Position numbers and translations under genes: made by a program. From an uncultured Paracoccaceae bacterium (GTDB taxonomy: Bacteria; Pseudomonadota; Alphaproteobacteria; Rhodobacterales; Rhodobacteraceae), in the NCBI GenBank assembly GCA_938049225.1, contig CALICM010000015.1:18079-82078 (forward strand): a stretch of 64,000 nucleotides of DNA, in the 5' to 3' direction. Position 1 is the stretch's first letter. Every line of letters starts with the position of its first letter. Positions 57,534-64,000 of this stretch are shown here, one piece after another. The notes below the pieces were generated by a model. It was given only the letters and a program-made list of their open reading frames with translations, did no database searches and was not told the origin of the DNA.

Positions 57534-58349
57534 ATGGATGACACGCCCCGGTTTAAGCGGTTCCCAAAGGCGGACGAGGATATTTCGACCGCGAAACATC
57601 TGCCTGTGACACCGCAGACACAAAGTCCAACCTATCGGCTGGCTTTTGCGGACCCGGATTTTTTGTGCCACGACGCGCTGCGACCGGTGCGGTTGCAGTT
57701 GGAATTACTCAAGACCGAGATGGCGTTGAACGAGGCGGGGATTGTCTCGACCATCGTGATGTTTGGAGGCGCGCGGATCCCGGCACCCGAGGTTGCCGAT
57801 CAAGCGCGCACGCAAACGCTGCGCGGGCTGTCGAAATACTACGCCGAGGCGCAGGAATTCGCGCGACTATGCACCGAACAAAGCCTGATCAGCGGCGGCA
57901 AAGAGGATGTGATCATCACCGGTGGCGGCCCGGGGGTGATGGAGGCCGGGTGCCGCGGCGCCGAAGCAGCGGGCGGCGGGTCAATCAGCCTGAACATCGT
58001 GCTTCCGCACGAACAAGCGCCAAACCTGCATGCGACGCCTGAATTGGCTTTCAATTTCCACTATTTTGCGATCCGCAAGATGCATTTCCTAATGCGGGCC
58101 AAGGCGATCACTGTGTTTCCAGGCGGCTTTGGCACATTGGACGAGCTGTTCGAGACGCTGACCCTGGTGCAGACAGGGCGGATGGAACCGCTACCGATCC
58201 TGCTGTTTGGGCGGTCGTTCTGGGAGAAGATCGTGAATTGGGAGGCGCTGGCGGATGCAGGCACCATCTCGGACGCGGATCTGGATCTGGTGAAATACGT
58301 CGAGACCGCGCAGGAAGCGTTCGAAGTCATTCGCGACTGGGATACTTAG
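57534..58349 (+). CDS. LOG family (TIGR00730-like) nucleotide-processing protein
   Basis: A 271-aa Rossmann-like protein. The LOG signatures are GGGPGVMEAGCRGAEAAGG and PGGFGTLDELFE, which bind AMP and cleave nucleotide 5'-monophosphates such as cytokinin ribotides; in bacteria the role is probably nucleotide metabolism. The N-terminal 90 residues are an extension seen in the longer subgroup. AAAGGA is eight bases before the ATG at 57534, preferred over 57525. It is the last intact housekeeping gene before the mobile region. Confidence 0.88.
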   Translation: MDDTPRFKRFPKADEDISTAKHLPVTPQTQSPTYRLAFADPDFLCHDALRPVRLQLELLKTEMALNEAGIVSTIVMFGGARIPAPEVADQARTQTLRGLSKYYAEAQEFARLCTEQSLISGGKEDVIITGGGPGVMEAGCRGAEAAGGGSISLNIVLPHEQAPNLHATPELAFNFHYFAIRKMHFLMRAKAITVFPGGFGTLDELFETLTLVQTGRMEPLPILLFGRSFWEKIVNWEALADAGTISDADLDLVKYVETAQEAFEVIRDWDT

Positions 58350-58357
58350 CGTCTGTT

Positions 58358-58536
58358 TCAAGAGGTCCTGTAACGCGCGATGCGGCGTAGCATCAGTTTG
58401 ATCATCAAGACTTGGATCATGGTCTGAACGGTTTCAGGGAAGCGCTCAAAATCTTTCGCCAGCCCATGTCCCTCAGCGTGTTGGGCGTCGATGATGGCGC
58501 AGGTTCCGGCTTTCCCGGCTGTCATCGACGCCCATT
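58358..58536 (-). pseudogene. IS5-family transposase remnant
   Basis: On the minus strand an open stretch reads TAGKAGTCAIIDAQHAEGHG joined to LAKDFERFPETVQTMIQ and LMLRRIARYRTS before a stop. The ending is that of IS5-family DDE transposases (LAKDFER...LMLRRIA). The first part resembles the region around the first catalytic Asp (IIDSQSVKT). Everything between is deleted, so it is inactive. It marks the left edge of the mobile segment. Confidence 0.6.
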
Positions 58537-58548
58537 CTAAATTTTCTT

Positions 58549-58860
58549 ACCATTTCGCAAGAGATTTGACCGAAATCTGATGACCGTTATGAAAGAGGCG
58601 CCATTTGGCCCTGCTTTCGACAAGAGGGGCGTTTGCCAAAACAACTTCGACACGCTCGGACAAGACACGTGGCTCTGGCTCACCATCGGGTGCTTTTTCG
58701 ATTGCCGCCACGGACCGGTCGCCGAATTCTGATCGTGGAACGACCAAAGCGGGACGCTCTTCTTTCTCATTTGGTGCAGCGCCGACACCTGTAATAGCCT
58801 GATCCGGTTTAACCGCATGGTAAAATTCACGACGAGGCGCGATAACGGTTTCAGAACGCT
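58549..58860 (-). pseudogene. Fragment of an unrecognised protein
   Basis: Minus-strand frame without start, about 103 codons (ERSETVIAPRREFYHAV, VVPRSEFGDRSVAAIEKAP, LSERVEVVLANAPLVESRAKW, LFHNGHQISVKSLAKW, stop). The composition is protein-like, unlike the competing frames here. It abuts the broken end of trbE in another frame, so both are probably parts joined by recombination. No family is recognised. Confidence 0.35.
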
Positions 58861-60333
58861 CTACGTTTCGAACTGCCTGAGCGACCCGCCCTTGTCGAAC
58901 ATCGCGATGCGGGCCTCAGCGTAGCGGCGGAACTGCAGCGCGATCAGCGCCAGCAGCACCGATTTCCCCGCGCCGGTCGGGCCGACGATCAGCGTATGGC
59001 CGACATCACCCTGATGCAGGTCGAGCCGGAACGGCGTTGTGCCATTGGTCTGCGCCGTCAAAAGCGGCGGGCCGTCCAGGTGCGCGTTGCGCGGCGGGCC
59101 TGCCCATATGGCGGACATCGGCATCATGTGGATCAGATTCAGCGTATGCAGAACCGGCTGGCGGATATTGGCGTAGACATGTCCCGGCAGCGACGACAGC
59201 CAGGATTCGACCGCGTTCACCCGCTCGGCGATGGTCGTGAAGCCGCGTCCATTGATGATCCGTTCGACCGCGCGTAGCTTCTCGTCGGCGCGGTGCCGGT
59301 CTTCGTCCCAGACAGTGACGGTCGTCGTCATGTAGCCGAAGGCGACGAGGTCCTGACCGAGTTCCAGCAAGGCCGCGTCCGCATCTGCGGTCTTCTGATC
59401 GGCGTCACTGTCGAGCAGAACCGATTGTTCGTTGGTCATCACCTCCTTGACGATGGCGGCAATGGACTTGCGCTTGGCGAACCATTGCCGCCGCGTGCGG
59501 CGCAGCACCTTCTCGGCCTCGGCCTTGTCGAGCGGGATGAACCGCGTCACCCAGCGATAGGAGAAGCCGAGATGGTCGAGCTCGCCAAGCAGTCCCGGCG
59601 TGGTCGCATCGGGAAAGCCCTGAACCGTCAGGGTGCGCAAATGCCGGTTGCCCAGCATCGGCTCCAGCCCGCCGGACAGCGGCGTGTCGACGAGGAAAGC
59701 GTCAAGGTAGGTTGGTGTCTTCGGAACAGCGACGCGGTGGCGCTTTTCCGAGATGCAGGCATGCAGATAGGTCAGCGTCTCCGTATCGGAGAGCGCCGCG
59801 ACCTCGGGCAGCAGCGCATCCATGAGGTCCAGCGCACGATCCGTTCGGCCGATGAACTCGGTCAGCTCGCGGCCGTAATCGGGGGCATCACTGGATGCGT
59901 CGGCGGCACGCTCCAGAAACAGGCTTTCTGCGCGTCGCGCGCGGTCCGCAGGCGGCAAGTAGACGAAGGTCAGCCAATAGGCGCTCTCGTATTGCGCGCC
60001 GATTTCTTCGAACGCGGCGCGGCGCTCGGCGTCAATGAGCGCCGACAAGGGATCGGGAAATTCTGATACGGGATAACCGCGTGCGGGACGGCGTTCGGCC
60101 TCGACGAAGATCGCCCAGTGTGAACCGAACCGGCGTAGAACGTTGTTGAGGCGCGCCGTCGTCGCCACCAGTTCGGCCTCGGTGGCGCTCTCGAGATCGG
60201 GCCCACGGAACCGCGCCGTCCGCTGAAAGCTGCCGTCCTTGTTAAGGACCACGCCCGGCGCGATCAGACAGGCCCAGGGCAGATAGTCCGCCAGCCGGTC
60301 CGGTTTGCCGCGATATTCGGCCAGATTTAGCAT
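58861..60333 (-). pseudogene. trbE: Truncated conjugal transfer ATPase TrbE
   Basis: 490 codons of a VirB4-family ATPase of the trb conjugation system. The start is at MLNLAEYRGKPDRLADYLPWA, and the Walker A motif GPTGAGKS lies near residue 457. The reading continues through MFDKGGS and then changes to LRQFET and a stop. Full TrbE has more than 800 residues, so Walker B and the C-terminal half are missing. The start overlaps trbD by 7 bases. The in-frame extension to 60453 was not used. Confidence 0.85.
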
Positions 60334-60599
60334 GACAGATACGCCTTGTGGCGAACATGACGCACCAGCGCCTCGAGAAAGCGCGGGTCTCGCTTCGCAA
60401 CGGCCACCGCAATGCTGTGGCCGATCAGCCAAAGGAGCAATCCGGGAACCCACAGCCGCAGGCCGAGACCGACCGCTGCCGCCAGTGTTCCGTTGATGAT
60501 CGCCACGGTGCGCGGTGCGCCGGCCAAGAGGATTGGCTCGGTCAGCGCCCGGTGCAGCGGGATGGTGAACCCGTCGATATTGGCGCGCGCGTCTGTCAT
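60327..60599 (-). CDS. trbD: Conjugal transfer protein TrbD
   Basis: A 90-aa VirB3-like inner-membrane protein. The N-terminal GFTIPLHRALTEPILLAGAPR is typical of TrbD, followed by two hydrophobic stretches (VAIINGTLAAAVGLGL, LWVPGLLLWLIGHSIAVAVA). It overlaps trbC by 4 bases upstream and trbE by 7 downstream. It appears intact but has no complete partner ATPase here. Confidence 0.88.
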   Translation of the reverse strand: MTDARANIDGFTIPLHRALTEPILLAGAPRTVAIINGTLAAAVGLGLRLWVPGLLLWLIGHSIAVAVAKRDPRFLEALVRHVRHKAYLSC

Positions 60600-60925
60600 C
60601 CGATCAGCGCCCCGCCGCCAAAGGAGAAGAAGGCGAGAAAGAAGCTCGTCGCGGCGAAGGCGATCGACAGGCCAAAGACGATCTGGATCAGCCGCCGGAA
60701 CCCTCCCGACGTCTCACCGAACGCGAGCGAAAGACCGGTGATGATGATGACGATCACCGCGACAATCCGCGCGACCGGCCCTTCGATCGATTCCAGGATC
60801 GAGGTCAGCGGCGCTTCCCACGGCATGCCCGACCCGGCGGCATGGGCTGGGTCAGCTGCGATGACTGCGAGGGCGAAGCCGCAGAGTGCGGCGATGCGGC
60901 GGGACGGAAAATGGCGAAGAATCAT
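60596..60925 (-). CDS. trbC: Conjugal transfer pilin TrbC
   Basis: A 109-aa VirB2/TrbC-type pilin precursor with a signal-like N-terminus (IAALCGFALAVIAADPAHA) and two hydrophobic segments, IVAVIVIIITGLSLAFG and IVFGLSIAFAATSFFLAFF. This layout fits the family. It overlaps both trbB and trbD by 4 bases, as in intact trb operons. Confidence 0.88.
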   Translation of the reverse strand: MILRHFPSRRIAALCGFALAVIAADPAHAAGSGMPWEAPLTSILESIEGPVARIVAVIVIIITGLSLAFGETSGGFRRLIQIVFGLSIAFAATSFFLAFFSFGGGALIG

Positions 60926-61908
60926 GGCGCGTCTCTTTCTGTGGCGGGTGAGGAAAGCGGAGTGAGCCGGTAGCCGTCGGTGGCATCGAGCCCATCGACA
61001 CGCGCGATCGTTTCGACCCGGCGCGCAGCGCCCCGGCCCGACATGAAGACGATGAGATCAATCGACTCGGCGATCATCCGGCGCGGGGTGACGGCGACGG
61101 CCTCGCCGACCAGTTGTTCCAGCCGATGCAGCGCACCGATGGCGGAATTGGCGTGCAGCGTGGCGAGCCCGCCCGGATGCCCGGTGTTCCAGGCCTTGAG
61201 AAGGTCGAGCGCTTCGCCGCCCCGGACCTCGCCGATGATGATGCGGTCGGGGCGCAAGCGCATGGTCGAGCCGACCAGCGCGCGAAGGTCGGTGATGCCC
61301 GACTTGGTCTTCAGTTCGATCCGGTCATCGGCGGCGCATGCCAACTCGCGCGTGTCTTCAAGAATTACGACCCGGTCGCCGGTTCGCGCGATCTCGGCCA
61401 GCAGCGCATTGGCGAGTGTCGTCTTGCCAGAGCCCGTACCGCCCGCGATGACGATGTTGGCCTGATCATGCACCGCCGCGCGAAGCTGAGCCGCGCCAGC
61501 ACCCGTCAAAATGCGGGCGGTGACATAATCGTCGAGAGTGTAGAGAACCTGCGCCGGTTTCCGGATCGAAAAACAGGGCGCGGTCGCGATCGGAGGCAGA
61601 ACCCCCTCGAACCGCTCGCGCGTCTCCGGGAGTTCGGCGGATACGATGGGCGCACGGTTGTGGCACTCCACACCGATATGGCTGGCGACGAGCCGGATGA
61701 TGCGTTCGGTCTCCGGAGCCGAAAGAACGATGCCCGTGTCCGTGCGGCCGTCACTGTGACGGTCCAGCCAAAGCCGCCCGTCCGGGTTGGCCATCACCTC
61801 GACGACGTCGTTGTCGGCAAGAGCCGCTGCAATCGTCTCCCCCATCGCCGTGCGCAGCATGGCCGTACGACGACGGGCAGTGGTGGGAAGAAGGACGGTT
61901 TCTGACAC
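60922..61908 (-). CDS. trbB: Conjugal transfer ATPase TrbB
   Basis: A 328-aa VirB11-family hexameric ATPase of the type IV secretion system. It shows Walker A GGTGSGKTT, the Asp box ILEDTRELAC, RPDRIIIGEVRGGEAL and the His box TGHPGGLATLHAN. The start is GTG at 61908. It is the first gene of the remaining trbB-trbC-trbD-trbE cluster. traG and trbF-trbI are absent, so transfer function is lost locally. Confidence 0.93.
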   Translation of the reverse strand: MSETVLLPTTARRRTAMLRTAMGETIAAALADNDVVEVMANPDGRLWLDRHSDGRTDTGIVLSAPETERIIRLVASHIGVECHNRAPIVSAELPETRERFEGVLPPIATAPCFSIRKPAQVLYTLDDYVTARILTGAGAAQLRAAVHDQANIVIAGGTGSGKTTLANALLAEIARTGDRVVILEDTRELACAADDRIELKTKSGITDLRALVGSTMRLRPDRIIIGEVRGGEALDLLKAWNTGHPGGLATLHANSAIGALHRLEQLVGEAVAVTPRRMIAESIDLIVFMSGRGAARRVETIARVDGLDATDGYRLTPLSSPATERDAP

Positions 61909-62283
61909 GATAAGATCTGTCCTGTGCGGGCCGAAGCACAGCGCTTCGGCGGCAGATCAAGGGTGCAGAAAGAGGCCGGTGACGGCTATCCGGAGAAGCG
62001 GGAAATGGCGGGACGTGGCGTGCGCTTGACGGTGAAAGGTTCGCTCGTGAGGCTCGGCGAGCGATGTGTTCCACCGATTTCCGCACTCTCCACGATGGAC
62101 GCTCTGACATCAGCCCAAGTCGTAGAGTCAGCGGCCAATAGCGCTCGCAATTCTATATCGAAGTGGCGGAGACGAAGTCCTACCGCATTATCTTTTATCA
62201 TATTGTTACTATTAACTAAAAAGCTTCAATAATTCATACATATACCACATAATGCACCACACCAGCATTATGATGAAGACTGA
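61909..62283. other. 375-base region between trbB and IS200-like gene
   Basis: No recognisable gene. A minus-strand frame of 71 codons (61986-62201, MIKDNAVGLRLRHFDIELRA at its start) is open but has no family resemblance. From about 62195 the DNA becomes A+T-rich, and a hairpin at 62248-62272 belongs to the adjacent IS200-like element. The usual partner genes of trbB are missing here. Confidence 0.4.
62248..62272. repeat. Left-end hairpin of the IS200/IS605-like element
   Basis: A perfect 8-bp stem (62248-62255 with 62265-62272) and nine-base loop lie 11 bases before the tnpA start. Members of this family carry subterminal hairpins recognised by TnpA, or a stem that hides the ribosome binding site. 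Confidence 0.5.
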
Positions 62284-62691
62284 ATGCCTGTCGCTTTCAA
62301 CGACAAAGCCACTCTCTATTCCCTGGTTTGGATAACAAAAAATCGCTTCAAGGTCCTCAGAGGTAATCTGCAGCATCGAGTACGGCAGATTATCAGGCAG
62401 GTTTGCGAGGAGAACAAGGTTGAGATTATCAGCGGTGTTCTGTCGAGCGACCACGTGCACATGCTCGTCTCGATACCACCGAAGCTTTCGGTCAGCGACT
62501 TTGTGCGCAAGGTCAAAGGGCGCTCTTCGTTTAAGGTGTAACAAGAGTTCCCTGAATTGAAAAAACGTTACTGGGGAAGCTATTTCTGGGGCAGAGGGTA
62601 TTTCTCCACAACAAGCGGCGCCATTATCGATGACATCATACTTCAGTATCTGGAAAACCATATCGAAAAACCTACCGGCATCAGCCGGTAG
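62284..62691 (+). pseudogene. tnpA: IS200/IS605-family transposase TnpA with nonsense codon
   Basis: 135 codons of a Y1 HUH transposase: YSLVWITKNRFKVL, VEIISGVLSSDHVHMLVSIPP with the HUH motif as HVH, then an in-frame TAA at 62539-62541. The same frame continues with QEFPELKKRYWGSYFWGRGYF and IIDDIILQYLENHIEKP to TAG at 62689. The catalytic Tyr region (QYLENH) is after the stop. One point mutation (from CAA, GAA or AAA) could explain the break. A hairpin overlaps the 3' end. Confidence 0.85.
62672..62691. repeat. Hairpin at the 3' end of tnpA
   Basis: A perfect 8-bp stem (62672-62679 with 62684-62691) with an ATCA loop spans the last tnpA codons. It is a candidate right-end recognition hairpin of the IS200/IS605-like element. 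Confidence 0.5.
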
Positions 62692-62730
62692 TCGTTTAGT
62701 TGAATCGCTCAAACATGCTGGCCCAACGCT

Positions 62731-63171
62731 TCAGCATAGCCTGATCATATGCTTGTCGGGGTTGCTAAGTAGCTTTGCTTTGACACCAAGCGCTAGTTGC
62801 ATTTTCCAATCACCAGGCAGATCGAAACCTTCGCTCGCAGCCCAGTTCTTGATTTGCGGAATAATTGACTTTCTCGCGTCATGACGATCTTCAAAATCGC
62901 TATCAGCACGCCTTTCAATTCGATCCAGCACCTGCAGCAGCAAGCTAGCAGGAAGCAGGTCTTCTATCTCGCTTTCCTTTATTCCACCTGCAAACGCATC
63001 GGTTGTCAGAACGAGCTCCTTACTTCCAACGTAAAGACTGTCTTGAAGATTTTTCGCGGCTTGTTTGCCCGCTGCGTCTCCATCAAGCAGCACAAAAGGC
63101 AGAGCGTCATCACGCCCAATCAAAATAGCTGCAATGATCTTCGCCGTTTTTGCTCCGCCGGATGGAGGGAA
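62731..63171 (-). pseudogene. C-terminal fragment of an OLD-like TOPRIM nuclease
   Basis: About 147 codons on the minus strand. The TOPRIM signature LPFVLLDGDAAGKQAA is followed by DAFAGGIKESEIEDLLP, LLQVLDRIERRADSDFED and KMQLALGVKAKLLSNPDKH to a stop. This matches the C-terminal half of OLD-family AAA+ ATPase-nucleases, several of which take part in phage defence. The ATPase half is missing, cut where the IS630 transposase sequence begins near 63172. The continuous frame to 63561 is a chance fusion. Confidence 0.6.
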
Positions 63172-64000
63172 GCCTTGAGCTTTGAGAAGGCCATTTCTAG
63201 GGGGTGAAGGGCGAAAGGACATGATCCGGTGGATCATGGCAGCCCGGAACGGGCGGAGCCCCGTCTCAAATCGGGGCTGTAGGGCGGCAAGAAGAGGAAC
63301 CAGCATCCTGCGTCGCGCATCGCCTTGGCTGCTGCGGCATTCTTGTGCGTGGCGAGGTTGTCGAGAATGACGACGGTGCCGGGTTCCAGTTCGGGCCCTA
63401 GCACCTTCTCGACATACGCGGTGAAGGCCGCCCCATCCATCGCGCCTTTGATCACCCAGGGCGCAATCATGGCATCGGCGGTGAGGCCCGCGATAAACGT
63501 CTGCGTCCCCCACGAACCGAACGGCGCATCCATGACCAACCGATCCCCACGCGGCGCCCATCCGCGCAGCCGGGTCAGGTTCGTCTTCACGGATGTTTCG
63601 TCAATGAAGACAACGCGCTCGGGCTGCGCAGACACCGCCGGGATACGATACCTGAACCAGTCCGCGCGCTGCTGCCTTACCTTGGTTCGGCGGCGTTCGG
63701 CAGCAACCAGCGACTTTTTTGTGCGTAAAGCCGAGCTTGCGGAGCAACTTGCCAATCGCATTCGGATGCGCGCGCACGCCGGTTGCGTCATGCAGGGCCG
63801 ACGCAAGTTCCGGCAGCGTGATGTCGCCATCCTGCGCAATGATCTCGGCGAAGAAGACACGGTGCGGGTCGAGTTTGCCCATGCCCTCGGGCCGACCTTG
63901 GGGCGCCGCACGGGCCTGACCCGTCCGCCGGATTGAGAACGCCCACCGCGCGCCTGTTGCGGGTGAGAGCTTCAAGCGCAACGCCGCCGCACGCCCGCTT
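63172..64000 (-). pseudogene. IS630-family transposase, frameshifted and interrupted
   Basis: Minus-strand DDE transposase. The N-terminal helix-turn-helix part (SGRAAALRLKLSP, ITLPELASALHDATGV, AIGKLLRKLGFTHKK) continues beyond the window. At the A6 run near 63715 the frame changes by +1 to SLVAAERRRTKVR, VVFIDETSVKTNL, VVILDNLATHKNA and FLPPYSPDL. A 60-base insertion (63207-63266) then brings a stop, after which HPLEMAFSKLKA resumes in the original frame and ends at the OLD-like junction. The +1 step could be programmed, as known in this family, but the insertion and lost C-terminus make it inactive. Confidence 0.8.
63207..63266. repeat. 60-base palindrome-bearing insertion in IS630
   Basis: This segment sits exactly between the codons for SPDL and HPLEMAFS of the transposase. 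It contains CATGATCC-acc-GGATCATG, a perfect 8-bp stem, and a GC-rich inverted stretch (CGGGGCTCCGCCCG). It is not coding and looks like a small mobile palindromic or REP-like unit. Confidence 0.55.

Noticed and set aside
62731..63561. Single 276-codon minus-strand gene
   Set aside because: The front part is a wrong-frame reading of the IS630 transposase and the 60-base insertion, and only the end is real OLD-like sequence.

Overview
The window reads as chromosome of a marine-type alphaproteobacterium of the Rhodobacterales (Roseobacter group). The basis is high G+C, short Shine-Dalgarno-led operons with 4-bp ATGA overlaps, a monomeric NADP isocitrate dehydrogenase, a DUF1244 protein beside an N-formylglutamate amidohydrolase, a dgcN-dgcA D-glutamate module and several RTX proteins. 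This placement is inferred from gene content; no rRNA or tRNA gene was seen.

Layout. 105-5059: amidohydrolase, DUF1244 and small secreted proteins, then a minus-strand dgcN-dgcA-D-aminotransferase operon for D-amino acids. 5251-9854: glutathionyl-hydroquinone reductase, a large acidic repeat protein, and a degenerate receiver protein divergent from a diguanylate cyclase. 9937-13978: thiolase, hydrolase/VOC/Fe-alcohol dehydrogenase operon and a small secreted protein. 14372-18585: two tandem sulfotransferases facing two tandem RTX proteins. 18738-24653: argG, MFS transporter, mepA, phytase-like esterase and a third RTX protein. 24813-32886: clpB with a heat-shock-like promoter, pyrF, monomeric idh, an ABC permease remnant, an FAH-family hydrolase and an NTF2-like protein.

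33061-38188 is the most unusual intact block: a class III nucleotide cyclase with TPR-like tail, a soluble PAP2/vanadium-haloperoxidase-fold protein with a Gly-Tyr-Ala repeat N-terminus, and a signal-less subtilisin-like protease. All three have intact catalytic motifs and lie in one direction with short gaps.

38212-48073 is a surface polysaccharide locus: ABC-2 export permease, cysQ, kdsB, galU, galE and four glycosyltransferases. 48449-53152: a phosphate-binding-protein/OmpA fusion, a Leu/Ile/Val-type binding protein, a lectin-like secreted protein behind a perfect 16-bp palindrome, and a fourth RTX protein. 53272-58349: NAD salvage (pncA-pncB), dapD with a small partner, a serine/threonine dehydratase and a LOG-family protein.

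58350-64000 is a decayed mobile mosaic: an internally deleted IS5 transposase, a truncated trbB-trbC-trbD-trbE conjugation operon, an IS200/IS605 tnpA with a nonsense codon, the TOPRIM end of an OLD-like nuclease, and a frameshifted IS630 transposase carrying a 60-bp insertion and running off the window.

The four RTX proteins share a C-terminal D/N-F-I/L-F motif and may be type I secretion substrates, but no type I exporter is present. cysQ in the polysaccharide locus and two sulfotransferases elsewhere allow, but do not prove, a sulfated surface polymer.
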